Shown here in pieces: positions 1-13,500 of a DNA stretch of 64,000 bases; within the stretch, counting starts at the first letter, position 1; each line of letters opens with the position of its first letter. The notes under the pieces were generated by a model. The model saw nothing but the letters and a program-made list of their open reading frames with translations, was not told the DNA's origin and did not search any database. The stretch lies in NCBI GenBank assembly GCA_019059635.1, contig JAGVRJ010000001.1, positions 3,410,001-3,474,000 on the forward strand, in the 5' to 3' direction. The stretch is from Proales similis (Eukaryota > Rotifera > Eurotatoria > Ploima > Proalidae). The translations under genes were made by a program, and so were the position numbers.

Positions 1-692
1 TCTTCTATTTGCTTTCGCTCTAGCTCTTTCTTTGCCTTATCCTCGGCCTCGAGAATCGCCATCGGATCAATGGTCGAGTTGATCGCGTTTATTTCCCTGA
101 GATCTTCAAGCGTCTCGATGATGGTCATTTCACGCTTCGAGTCTCGCGTTCGATTTTCCAATATCTTCATCGGATTAGTCTGTTCTTCTTCTTTCAGCTG
201 TTTGGCCTCCAACTCTGCCTGTTTCTCCGCCAGACGAATGCTCTCAAAGTTTCTGATCGCGCCGAACTCCATTTCATAGTCCTGATTCTCTGGATCTGTC
301 TGAAAAAGGTTTCGAGTGAATAAACCCGAGTGGTTCAAGTCAACAAAATCTGCCGCTCTTACCAGAAAAGTGATCTCGGCCAAGCATTGGGTGCATTTTA
401 TATAGAACCGATAGACTTGAATGCCTAAATAGGTCTTGCCTACGACGTCTTCCTTGCGAGCGTTGAACTTCTTGCCTCTGTAAATGTATTCGCCGCAAGT
501 CTTGCACCTGAAATTAGATGAGCCGGTTTTAGGAAGCAGAGTGACTGCCTTCTGACCTTGTGCTTACCTCATGTTGAACGGCGCCATTAAGCGGATCGTG
601 AATTGACGGTTTTTTTCGCGTTTTACCCGCGGCAGCTTCGTCGGATCATAGTCCGGCGGATAGTATTTGTTGAGAACTTTTCGCTCAGACAT
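1..692 (-). CDS. YJU2: YJU2 (CCDC94) splicing factor, 3' part cut by window edge
   Basis: This is the N-terminal part of the YJU2/CWC16 family, spliceosome proteins that join the catalytic complex around the first transesterification step. Three exons are visible on the minus strand: 568-692, 363-507 and 1-299 (running off the window), separated by 60 and 63 bp GT-AG introns. The ATG at 690-692 gives [17 protein letters not shown], the conserved family start. A zinc-finger-like pattern follows, with CxxC in [19 protein letters not shown] and a second CxxC in [12 protein letters not shown], then TDPENQDY and a Glu/Lys-rich helical region with [10 protein letters not shown]. The first intron splits an Arg codon and the second lies between codons. 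The C-terminal tail is missing only because the window ends. The family call is sure. It lies head to head with BIRC6, about 800 bp apart. Confidence 0.93.
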
Positions 693-1504
693 TCTTTCTG
701 ATCGATTCCTATTTCACTGATTTGTGAAATTTGAGCGAAGTTACTTTGAACGTAAAATCTCTTTGATCTAGTATATTGATGCCTAATGTTCTCCAAGTGG
801 TCGAGCAAGTTGCAAATCTAAGTATCGTTTTGTTGCAGCATCTCAAATGTCAACTAACTAGCGGGTCATTTAAACTTTCACAATTATTTTCTCATTTCGC
901 AACTCGGCCGACAAACTTTGTTTAAACATGCGAAATCTTAATCTGCTACAAATCACAAAAGTACATATTTCAGTAGAATTCACAAGACGTCGAATTGCAA
1001 GCAAGTCTGGTTCAGCTTGTGTTCGGGCTCAAATTTAAACAAAAAGCGAAGAAAAAAATTAGAAAAGAGACGAACCTGATTAGACCAGCGGCCCTTCTCC
1101 AGTCGAATGTCGTGTTTTGGACTCAAGTCGCAATTGCGGGAGGGCGCTCGGCAAGCAAGTGAAGTTTTGCAAGATTTTGTTAATTTAAATGTGAGTTGAA
1201 GCCAGTCGGGCGTAGGTTATTATGATCGTAGTGACTGACCGCTCGTCATCATTCATGCTTTGCATCGATCACTCTTTATGTGGGGAGGAGGCAGCTTGCA
1301 TTGCAATTAACATCGTATTTGCGCGTACGAACGAGCGGTCCGTTCGCAAGCAAAGGTGAGTGGAGCGGGCCGCCAAATTAGCATTTTGTCTAGTCAACCT
1401 AAAACTGGCTTTGGTCGTCATGAATGCGTCAGATGAGAGCTACTTAATCTAAACAAGCGCTTTTCATAGGCTTTTTTTAGACTCGGAGTGATTTGTTTGA
1501 ATCC
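693..1504. promoter_or_regulatory. Intergenic region between YJU2 and BIRC6, probably bidirectional promoter plus a BIRC6 leader intron
   Basis: No open reading frame here resembles a known protein. The two flanking genes diverge from it. A strong donor (AAAG followed by GTGAGT, at 1352-1361) and a pyrimidine-rich acceptor ending in AG at 1480 would define a 125 bp intron in the BIRC6 5' leader. Reading from upstream ATGs across that splice does not stay in the BIRC6 frame, so the upstream exon is probably untranslated. The leader intron is inferred. Confidence 0.4.
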
Positions 1505-4500
1505 ATGTATGAGATATTCGAAGCGGGCTTGCAAGGGCGAATCACTCATTTGTCGCACAACAGCGCACTCAACTGCCTTTTCGTACTGCAAGACCGCACA
1601 CGGCTCGTACTTATTGACTGTCATACAAGAAGAAAGCTACGCGAGTACCAACTGCCCCAGGAGGCGTACATTTACAATGTGAACGAAAAGTGCCTGGTGG
1701 TTGGCAAGCACACAGTATGCGGTCGAGTGGCTGGCGAAGGCGCCATTCTACTCGACACTGTATTCCAGCCGAGCATGGATCTAACCGAGCCGAGTGATTT
1801 GGAATGTAAACTGGAACTCACAATAGCCGACAGTGTAGGCCTTTACGAAGGCCTTAAGCTGGCTGAAGGCAGCGCTCAAGAAATCAACGGCCTATCCGAC
1901 CTTATCGAGTCGCTAAGGAAACAGTTAAATGCTCAAGTGGGTGGACAAAATGATGATCGCTGGCAGACAGTTATCATTCAGGGTCCTTATTCAGCCCAGT
2001 TGAGTACACTCTCACTCTGCCTTTACGAGCTGAAGCGAATTCATGCGCAGTGCATCGCCATTCCCATACTTTCTCAGCTCGTCGATCGCCTCTACCGTCT
2101 GGACGCGTCCCTGTTCGACAAGCGAAGCAAATCGCAAGGATTGCCCAATGTTGAAAAGAGGTTCATGTGCAGTGAGGCCTCTCGTCGAGCCACGTTCAGC
2201 GAATGGCCTCATATGGACTATCGATGGGTTCTGCCAGACGCCCTGGCCAACGCGGGCTTCTACCACCAGCCTCTACACCCGGGCGACGACCGCACAATCT
2301 GCTTTGCTTGTGGCCTGTGTCTGGTCGCCTGGGAGCATCATGACCAGCCGTGGTCTGAGCACGAGCGGCACTCGCCAATCTGTCAGTTTGTGAGAGGCGA
2401 AATAACCGACAATGTTCCGATGAGCGCCACTACTCGTTCACAGCCGGCGCTCACTGCCTACCCAAACGCGGAGATAGTCTGCTCATCTCAGCTCTCTTCT
2501 GAGCGCTACTTTGCCGTCACTGACCAGCGTGCGCACATAATTGTCTACGATTCGAAAGACATGCTCAAAGAAATGATGCATGTCCGCCTGATGAACGAGA
2601 GCGCTTACAGCCGAAACGAAGCCATCAACATTCTCGACTTGTGCTTCTATTATCGAAACCACAAGCATGTGCTCTACGGCGCATTCTGCATCGGCGACGA
2701 GCTGTTCATATTCTCTTTCAACATATTCGACATTTACCGTTCCTATCACTCAAAATCGAACAAGTCAAAGTCGAGTAGCAAATCACACAAAACGAGCAGC
2801 AGTTCATCATCAGCCGCCAACGCGGCTGCCAAAGGCCCCAGTCAGATAAAGAGCGTCCCTTTGCCGAGCACTTTCAAGCCAACAACGGCAGCAGTGCCAT
2901 CGGCCACAACGGGAATTGGGACGTCCACAGCTGCGACAATTACCGACACAAGCAACAGTGAAGCGAAGAAAAGCAAGTCAAACGAAGCGTCCGGCAATTC
3001 TTCGTCTGGCGACGGCGAGTTCAGCTCTTACGTCAAGGAAATAGTTAAGCTGGAGGGCATTGAAATCGATCTAGACCAAAAGGTCAACGAGGAGAAGAAA
3101 ACAATGGCAAACAAATCGCTATCAGACGAATTGGACGCAAAGAAACCAAGCGATTTGGGCGGAGAGGTGTTTGCCAAGCAATTAGTGGCCGAGCCCCTTA
3201 GTCAAACTGAGCCATGCGATCTGTTCTCGTTCGACGTGCAACAAGCTCAAAATGTTCAGGGCGTCTCGTTGAATAACTTCGCGGACAAGATCTTGGCCGG
3301 AATGAAGAGCTCGAATCTGATGAGCACGGCAAGTTCGTCGGTCAACAGCAAAAGCCAGCCAATCAATCCAAATCTGAGCAACCATTTGAACGTTCGCTTT
3401 GAAATAAGCGTAAACAGTGAAGCGGCCCGAGCCAAGAGCAAATTCAAGAAAGGAATTAAAGTGGCATCGGTCAGCTGCCGTCCATTGAACGCTATTGAGT
3501 CGGAAGCGGTGCCCGATATTCAGCTCAAGTCGTTCGAGTTCACCGAAAAGTGTTTGAGCTTTCGCCTGGCTCAGCTTGATTTGGCCGAGCTCGACACGCC
3601 TCTGCCACAACGCGTTCAACTGGTCAACTACTTTGAAAAGTTCTTGTGCGCGTTTGTCCAATACAAACATTCGGACGGAAGCAGCGAATGCAAATTGTAT
3701 AAAATCAAGCACGACGAGAGCGCATCGGCCACATCGCCGAACGAAATACGCCGAGAGAAAACGAGCGAGTTGTACTCGTCGCTGAACGGAGGCTGTCTAG
3801 CCGGCACGTCGAGCTCGCGTCTAAATATGATCGAGATCAAAGTGACCGGCATGAATCTAAGTGAAATCGAATGTCAGCAAGCACTCGTAGTCTCGGCCAG
3901 CTCGACTGAGTCCTCGGAGGAAAACGATTTGAAATATGTGGCCGTCTTAGACTCTGCCACTGGCCAAGTCTATCTCATCGACCCAGTAAACGCCTGCATG
4001 GTCACCAAATACGCCAGCCCACCGAGTGACAGCTTTCAGAACTTGGTCTACTGCAGCGGAAGCGAGCGAATATGCGGCGTAACCAAGAGCGGTCGGGTGT
4101 GCTTCATTCACCTGAGCCAGTCAGAATTGTCAGCCGAGTCCGCGAACGAGGAGAACAAGGCTCCGATCGCTCGTTCGCCGTTTCTCAACAACAATCTAAA
4201 TCTGCTGCACAGTTTGACATTTTTCGACTCGAGCAAGATGAACTTCTCGGCCAAGCTTCCGCTCAACTGGTCTCCGTTCATGTCAGAGCAGAACCTGCAG
4301 CGCAAACATCCTCAACATCAGCTGGCCGATCCTGTCAACCATACGAAGAGCTGGCGCTACATCGCATCGGCGAGCAACACGCAGGCGGAAAAGAACGCGC
4401 TCGACTCGTTGCCGTTCGACGTTGACTCGAACATGCTCAACATGAATGTGGACATTTACTTGAACAAATGCGTTCAGGTCGGATGTCTACAGCTCAAGCT

Positions 4501-7500
4501 CAAGTTCAGTCGCGAGACTAATTCGCCCATATTCCTCACCCTCCTCGATCCCAAGTCGCACGTGAGCGGAGAATCGGCCAACCAGGTGGATTCTGGCGTC
4601 AATTTCAATCTGAGAGGCGTCAGACGAAATAATTTACTATTTGGTCCGATCGACGTGAGGGATTTCATGGACGAGACCGGCCTGAAAACTCAACTGATCA
4701 CAGTCTGCTCAAGTCGTTTGCTGCAGACTCGAACCAACATGCTGATTATTCGACTCGAAAGTGATGTCGCCTCCGGCCCGTCATGCCTCGAGAAAATTCA
4801 AATCACTGTGCGCAAGTATCGCAAGACCAATGTGCCTGGCGAGAATTTCGAGCGTCTCGCTCTCCTCAACGATTTGTCCATATTCAAGCAGCTCTTTGAC
4901 TACTTGCTTGACTCAAACGACCCCAACAAGCAATTGAACACCATTGACCTGCTCAGTTGGATTCTGTATAACCAAATGTCAGACGAGCGTTTCCCGCAGC
5001 TCAGGCAAATAGTCCTCGCGCGTTTCAAGGAGCTTTTGTACGCACTGTACGTGTTTGGCAATCGGTGCACATCGCGCAAGGGCACTCTCTTTCTGAACTT
5101 GCTGCTCAGCAGAGCCAAGGAGGCGAGGGAGCAAGCGCTCTCACAAATGCTCTCAATTCTGCCTCTGACCACTCACATTCAATCGGCCGCTTCCATGCAG
5201 TGGTTTTTCGTGCTCTTGCAGCAAAATATGCACGCCTCGGCCAATCGAGTCTATGAGTCGTGTATGCGAATGCTTATCGAACTCAGCCAAGGCAACCGAT
5301 ACAATCCCTACTACGCGTTGCTCAAGATGCGATTCAACTTTTCGGCGCTGGTGTTCGAACAGCGCCTGTTCGACATTGACGCCTATTTCAAATTCGACGT
5401 TCCAACCCAGCGTCCCACTGTGGGTGCGTCGCCTTCTACCAACAATTTGGCGTCAAATGCCAACTACAGCTTCTCGTTCGGCTCTGTTGGCATATCGGTG
5501 AACAATAACATAATAAACATAAACAACCAGGACTCGAATGGGACCAACCCGGGCAAGATGTTCAGCTCGGCTGCCACCAATAATCCAGCGCCAGTTGCCA
5601 GCAACATCCCCAACGAATACAGTGAACCGATCGATGCGCTTTGTAATCGCACACCGCACTTGTCCGGGCTGCTAGAAGTGCTTCCATTGAGCTACAAGTG
5701 CGTCAAGTCGAGTAGTGGCACGACCATCGAGAAGGGCAAAGCCGACGACACGTCGTTGTACGCCTTGCCCGACTCGTTCAACATGCTGTCGTCACTACAG
5801 CCGAGCCGCGTTGAAGCCAAGCAGCCGATTAAAACGAGCATTCTCAACTCACTGTTCAACTCACAGCCCATTCAGCATCTGACCATCGAGCGCATGGAGC
5901 CCGTCTCGCGCCATTACGTATTCATCGACTTTGGCTATCCGGTCGCGCTCACCGATGTTGTTGTGCCGGCCTACGCCGACCTGGCCTCGTTGAGCATCGA
6001 CTATTGGCTTGACAAAGAGCAAAAGAGCAGCAGACGTTTGTGTGTCTCAACCGACATTGCCTCGCATTCGCTGATTCTAAACGACCTGCAGCCGGCGCCC
6101 ATCTGCAGATACCTCAAGCTGATTTTCGTCGCCCATTCGAACAGCATCGTCAAGGCCAAAATTCCGATCGGCTACTTTTTCGGCTTTCCTCTTCTCCTTT
6201 ACACTGAACTGCCGAGTCAATCGGCCGAAGATCACATTCTCGAGTGCGTGAGCGCCGACAAGCCACTTCAAAGCGCCAACGTCATATCGACTTATTTGAG
6301 CTACTTGGAAAAGCTGTACGAGGACAATCTTTGCCACTACTCGATCTGTACTGGCAAGCTTCGCGACCTGCTCAATGAGCTCAATTTTCCGAGCGACAAC
6401 ATCGGCCATTTGAAAATGATGCAATTCAATCAGAACGAAGGCAGCGAGCTGTACGCTCGAATCAAAGAGGTCTACAACGAATGCCTCGAGCTTCAGATAA
6501 AGCTTAATCTCAACGAGAACTTGATCGGACACATGAAAACAGCGCTCGGCACCGAGAAGCCAACTCTCAAAGAGCGCATCGAGCAGCTTGAACAGAGCGA
6601 ATTAAAGGCAGACCTGTCCCAAGACAAGCTGCGAGTAACCAACGCGTTGCTCATTCGAACTCTATTATTTGCGAGCAGCGATCAGAGCGTGGAGAGCTCT
6701 GGCGACCTCTGCTTGGAAACGGCCATTCAGCTCTTTCACAACTTATGCGTTCACGGCAACCTGGAAAAGGACGGCTCTCTTCTGCTGCTTAAATTCTGCC
6801 ACAACGAGCCGTGGTGGGGCGACTTCATCGCCAGCTGCCTGCGCTTCTTCTTCTTCGACCGCCGAAAAGAAGTCATGGCGTTGAGCAAGATATTTGTCAC
6901 TCTGAACGACATATGCATTCGCTCTCTGAACGGCTCGCAGACCGAGGGCCTCTTCCGCAGTCTGTTCAATTTAGTTCATGAGCTTTTGCAGCCGCTCGAG
7001 ACGAGGAGCTCGTGTGTGGATGTCACTTCGCTCGAATGGCTTTTCTTGTTCATCTCGCGCCTTATTAGCGTGTTAGAAAAGTCCAAGGAGGCGCCCGGTA
7101 GCAAATGGGAGTTTTTGGAAAACGTCAATCGAAATGGCAAGAGCGCGCAGAAGCCAAGCGCAAGCAAGACCAAGAACAAGATAAAAAAGAAGCTGATCAG
7201 CACGAGCAAATTCTTCAGCTGGAACAAGATAAAGGAGAACCGTAAGAGTCTGGAGCGCTACCGGCGAAGCATTTGGCGCAACGATACGCAGGGAAGCAAG
7301 CAGGCCGGCGATCAGACACGTCCGTTCATCAGGCGATCGATCACATTCCCGTATGAGACGTCGCTGAGTGTCGGCCGCCTCATCGCCAAACTGCTAATAT
7401 CGGCCAATTCGTACTGCAGCTCAGATTTGTTTGTTCTCTCGTGTCGAATAATTGCCAGCATTTGCTGCAATTCACAACGCTCAATCAGTCTAGCGGATAT

Positions 7501-10500
7501 AATGACTCGTCCGGAGCTCGATCGCCTGATTGAGTTGAATGTGAGCACTGACTTTAACCATGGCTCGGTCTGCTGGGGCTCGCCGTGGAGTCAACACGCG
7601 CTCATAAGTCTTTTTATGGAAGTGGTTGAGCATGAAAAGATTCAGCTGCTCGGCAGAGGCCACGAAGACCGAATTGACCGATCGTCGCTGTTCAAAAATC
7701 GAATAAGTGCAGCTCAGTTGCCTCGGCCTATCAAGTTTGGAGATTCTGATCAATATCTAAAGATAATCGAAGAACTGGCTGAGCCAGACTTGGCTCCTGC
7801 TGAACCAGAAGGAGACGAGTTTGCCACGAGCAGCAAGTTTGGACAGATTTCTGGAATATTGAGCTCCAGACTGGACGACGACGAAGAGCCAAGCGAGAGC
7901 CCGAACGAAGAAGCCGGAAACAAGTCAGATAACGAAGTTCTTAAGGATCCGCTCAACGACTTTTTTCAGAATCTGAGCATCAAACAAATCCAGAGCATGG
8001 ACGAAGATACAAACAACGAGGCAAGTCAGAGCTCGCTGGTCTCAAGCGTGGGCCAAGCGAAACGCTTCAAGAGCAAGAGCTCTGCTCCCAATGCAGAGAG
8101 CCGGCATTACAAGCGCACTTTCGACTGCAGCCTTGAGCTGAGCATATTCGGCACTCTGGAGCGATGCTTAAACGTGAGCATCAACAGACAAAGCGAAGTG
8201 ATCGCCAACTCGATATTCGAGCCATTGAATAACCAAATGGGCGAAGAGACCAGTGAGGTGATCAGTGAGCCCAGCAAGGCTTACTCGACCATGGCCCTGC
8301 TCCAGGAGAGTATTGAGCACGTGTTTGCCAATCTGGACAACACTAACATTGAGAACTTGCTCTCGTTCTGGCTTAACTTGAGTGTGACCGAGACCAATCC
8401 AGTGCCCATGTTCTTTCTAAACGAGACTCTCTCGCTTCGACTCATTCGCACTCTGCTCAATTATCCGTACATGACTGTCAAGCTTTGGTACCTCAGCTTT
8501 AAATCGCTCGTATCGATATTGCACACGCACAAACGAATCGGCTCGATCGAAGTTGTTTTCATTCACAATCCGAGCGTTTACGCGTTCATTTACAAATTCC
8601 TGTCGTTCAACCAGGAGCTGGTCGGCGACGAATGCTGCGCAGTGTTTGTCGAGCTTCTCAAAAACTTGGAGGCAGCCCTGAGCGAAAGCGAGAGCCTATA
8701 CAGTCACTTGAGTCTTGAGCTCTTCCGTCTGTTGGTGCGTGCACTCAGACCGGACGGCTGTATTGCGAATGGTATCGGAGCCATCGACTCTCAAGTTACA
8801 TTCATTGAGTTCTTGCTCAGCGTCGACATCATTGGTGGTGTGAGTGGATCACAGGTGGAACTCGACCAACTAGTCGTCGAGTTCTTCGACTCGTTGGCGC
8901 AAATGGTCAAACATCACATTCACGTTTACCCCCGAATGGGCGTCAAAGGAATGACCAGTCCGCGCTCGTGCTTTTCCTCAGTTTTGTCCTCTTTTCTATT
9001 CGGCAGCCGATGTCAAATCCCGATGTTGGCCAGCAACTTGAACCTTCAGGCGCCTCAGACAGCCTACGGTCTGCCGTCCAGCGTATTGCCGGCCCATTCG
9101 AGTGGCATGGCCCTCACCAACAGTAGCAAGTCAATCGACTTGAACAGACAGCAACCGTCGACCGTTCTCACCAACACAGTTCAGTCTCTTCTCTACAGTC
9201 GTGATATTCTCGTCTGCCTCTTGCTCAAATATTCGATCAGTGTGGTAACTGAGCAAAAGAAGAGCAGACGTCAGATTGAGCGTCGCGTGTCCAACCTCTC
9301 TACCGAAGCCAATCAAAGCCTTGACATTCAAGAGCTCGACTGCATGTTTGAAGAAGACTTGCTCATTCAGCAGCTGTTCGCCTCCGAGAATCAAATGCCA
9401 ATCGAAGAGAACTTTGAGGCGCCAGACGGCGTAGACAAAACACTCACCAGGCAACTGGAGCGAATCGATTTGAGCCAAGCACTAGAGGAGGAGAGCCAGG
9501 ATCAAGCGCAGCACAGCAAGCGAATCAGGCTTGTAGGCTCAATAACGGACGATTGTTTGGGCCGGCTGATCGAGAGTTTGGCTCTGTGCCAGAGTAGTGC
9601 TCTGGCCATGGTGCTTTGCAACAGCGGCTATTCAATGGAGCTCTCGATCGACGACATAAACACGCCCGGCGACGGTGTCTTTCTGTTGCTCAAATCAATT
9701 CTGAACAGCGAGCCCAGTCAATTGCTCAGGCCAGTGTTCGTCTATTTGAAACAAGTTCGACGTTTGTCCGAACCTCTTCTTTGGCTTCTGACTGCTCTGT
9801 TCAGCAACGAGACAATTGTGCGCGAGTTTATCAACATGGGCGGCATCGAGCTGATTTCCAACGGCCTTAGTGCCAGCACCCAGAAACTGCTCTACTCGGG
9901 CCCGTGTATAGTCTCGTCTCTGATGAACTACATCGACTCGGAGAGGCAGCAGCTTAAAAACGCCGACACCGAATCGACGGAGGGCTTCACCAACTTTGCC
10001 CCTTTCGCCAATATAATCTGCACGAACCCAAGCGGCAGTCCGGCCGACGTGCTCTTACAGGGACCAGCGTCTCATAGGCGAATTCGGTCCGCTATTTGGT
10101 CCTATCACTTTCAAGCGCACGAGAAAAAGGTCAGCCTCTACTTCACGTTTCCGTACGCATTCCTGCTCAAGGAGGTCCAAATAATGCCGCATACGGTCTC
10201 GTTCTCCAACTGTCCGGCCTATGTTTCGGTTGAAGTGTCGCGCGACGGCAGCATCATGACACCGATTGCGCCGCCCGTGTTCACCGTTGGCATGTCGGCC
10301 ATCAAACTTCAGCTAAACAAGTCGGAAATAGTCAACACCGTCCAGATTACGTTTTACAAGGCGAAAGACTCGCAAATGATCGGCTTGTCTCAGGTGCGGC
10401 TCTTGGGCTATCCGATGTTCGAGAACATGCTCTCGGCCAAGCCGGACATGATGCTCACGCCTGTCGAAGACCTGGTGAGCAGAAGCAATCTTGGCTGGCT

Positions 10501-13500
10501 ACGGCTGCTTTACATCTGCATAACCGGGCATACGGCGGTCGAGCCACTCGTCTGCTCGCATATTCAGGACGAGACAATGCTCCTGTTCACTCAGCTGCTC
10601 TCATCGCCGGCGATGATCATCTACGACAAGCTCATCGAAATGATACTGATCAAGCTGAGTGTCAACAGTCACGAGCGAAGCCTCGAAATCATGAAGAACC
10701 TGCTGAGGGTAGAATGGGGTCGGCCCGGCGAGCTGTTCAGTTTGCCGCATGGCGCCCTGATGGAGGCCATCGTCAACATTCTCTATCATATCAGCAAGCT
10801 GGCGGTCGAGCCCGAGCTGCGAGACCAAGTCGAACAGCAAAAGACTCGCATTCTGCTCGACTGGCTCGAGGAGTGCTTTGAGACGGGCAGCAGCCACTAC
10901 CCATCCAATCTGCTGTTCCATTGCGTTGCTTGTATAATTTACCGCAGCCACTTGCCGATTCAAGTTAGCGATCGCTTCATGAGCCGCCTGGTTGAGTACG
11001 CGCTCGGCATGAGCGAACAGTACACGCGGCAGTCGGTCTACTGGATAATTTGCGCCCTGTTGCATCACCAGCCGAACATGATCGACAGTCTGGCGAGTAA
11101 AATTGAGCTGGCGGACACGAGCCAGAGCTTGGACTTGATCGACGCGCTCAGCTATTCAATCCAGTCGGAGACGGTCGCGCAGCTCTTCATTGCCTCCAAG
11201 TTTTTCCAGCAGATGACCGAAAGCTTCGTGTGGCGAATGAAGCACTTCTACTCGACCAAGCAAGCGTTGCCCATCAGCTTCATCAAAGTCTATCTTTCAC
11301 TAGCCGACTTTGAATGCGGCCAGACATGGCTCGGCTCCGAGGCCGGCTCTGTTCTGTGGAAGTTGCTCATCGACATCTTATGCCACTCGAGTAGAACGGT
11401 CAATGTGAGCCATAGTGACGAGATTGTTCTAATAAGCATTCGCCTAATCAAGAAAATGCTCTTTTGCAATGCGGAAAATCAAACCAAATTCGCCGTCTAC
11501 ATAAAAGAGGCGATCAAAGAGGCGGCCAACGATCTCTACTATCCGACCATAAGCGGATTCCTCCATCAGCTCATTCTGCAGGTGATTCTAGAAGACGAGA
11601 CCATAACTCTGGACATAGAACGAGAATGTCCACTGCTGAAATCTCAATGCAACTCAAGTCTTGGCCAACTGCCGCACCCTAGACACGGGACGGGCAGTAA
11701 TCGACGTCTCGTAACTCTTCCATTGACCAAAACCTGCAACAGCATTGTCTACCTATTGACCGACTCGGCGACGACCCTGTCCACAGCGGAGAGCAGCGGC
11801 AACGACAACGACGTAAAAGACCTCCTCAGCAAGCTGAAGAGCTTCAGCGGCTCGTCGCAAAACACAATCAAGGACTCGGAGAAAGAGGCGAGCAATTCAA
11901 ATTTAAATCAACGAGTTCAACTCAAACTGCGCGTCGATGAGCGCGAAGTTCGCCTGGCGCCGGAAATGAGCTTGTACCAAGCATTGAACGCCTACATGAA
12001 AAAGACGGGCAAAAGGCTGGTCAATCAGCTCAGTCTGCTGGTTCGCATAGCTGACGATGAGCTGAGCGCCGGCTCGGACGACGAAGATTGGCTCGAGAGC
12101 AGCGAGTGCAAATTCAGCTCTCCTCTGAACGCATTTGTCGACTGCGGCGGCCTGATGGTGCTCGCCGAGTACCTGCCCGTGCTGATGCCTTTCATTCACG
12201 AGCCGCTGTTGAACGTGAGCGAAAAGGACCGAGCTGACTCGCAGACCGCCGGTAGTTTGCCAAAGATTTCGCCCGACTTTGTCGACTTTGTGATCATGAA
12301 CGACTCGGACGATCCTTACGTGGACGATGTGTACAACGATGCGCCGAACACGGGAGCTGCTCAAAGCCACAAGCTGCGAAAGATCAGCATGCCGCCGCAC
12401 GCGTTCATGGCGTTCAGTGTTTTCTTGAAGATACCGGGCTATGCGGGCGTTCTACTCAAGCATCGGCGTAAAGCGCAATGTCTGCTCAAACTCTTGCTCG
12501 GCTCGACCAGAAGCAAAGAGGAAGAGTTCGGCTTGAACTTGTCCACGCTGCCATTCAACGCCATGCGAGACCTTCTCAACGAGATAAAGCTCAACAACGA
12601 ATCAGAGCAGAAGCAGCTTATCACCAACCAGATTCTCAACAACGGAATATTGCGCCTCATTCTGTCTATCCTCTCCTCGCTGAGTCATCATCCTCATCGG
12701 CAAGTGGAGCCTCACTTCACCGGCTCCGTGGTGCCCGAGTTCACGCCAGTCAACCAGAAAGCCAGCCAGCAGGTCAGCAGCGAAGAAAAGAGCAACTTGT
12801 ACTGGGCCAAAGGCACAGGCTTCGGCACTGGCTCTACCATGCAGCAGTGGGATGCCGAAAAGACAATGATGCAGCAGAAAATGGAGGAGGAGCACGTCAC
12901 GTGTATATTCGAAATTCTGTCCAACTACATCGACTGCATCGAGCGAATGGAAGAGCTCGCGTTCGAGCTGTTTGACAACTCGTGCATAATAACGGCGCTC
13001 TCATCGTATTTGCGAAACGACTCGGTGCTGGACATGTCCAGACACATCGGCCTCTACAAGGCGACTCTTGTCCTACTGCAAGCGTTCATTGCCAACGAGC
13101 GACTACGAGAGCTCATCAAACAGTGCAACATAAACGAGCTCATACGCAACATGAAGCAGTTTGTTGACTCTTACATCAGACGCATCAGGCTGAACGAGGA
13201 CGGCGGACTTGCTTCTCTCGTGCCCATACTGAACTTGACCTATGACATGATAAACGAGTTTGTGCAAGACGAGACCGAACACACTCCAAGTAAGACACGA
13301 CCGTGTTCTCCTTTTACCACTTGTCGCTCATTGAAACAAACAAAAAGGAAAAGAAGAAATGGAAAGCGGCCAGAACATCGAGGAGCTTTACTGCGAAGAG
13401 ATGGGCCCGCTTCAGTTTGGTGAGTTTACTTTCATTCAACGGTTCTTTTCTTAATGTCTTATGCTCTTTCTCTCTCTCTCGATATTTGTATAGACACGTT

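Noticed and set aside
1493-1504. BIRC6 translation starting at TTG 1493
   Set aside because: TTG is an unlikely start in animals, and an ATG lies in frame 12 bp downstream; the conserved sequence begins after it.
3182-3712. Long antisense open frames opposite BIRC6, such as 3182-3712, 10601-11068 and 11903-12400 on the minus strand
   Set aside because: They are codon-bias shadows of the sense frame, with no family motifs or splice context.
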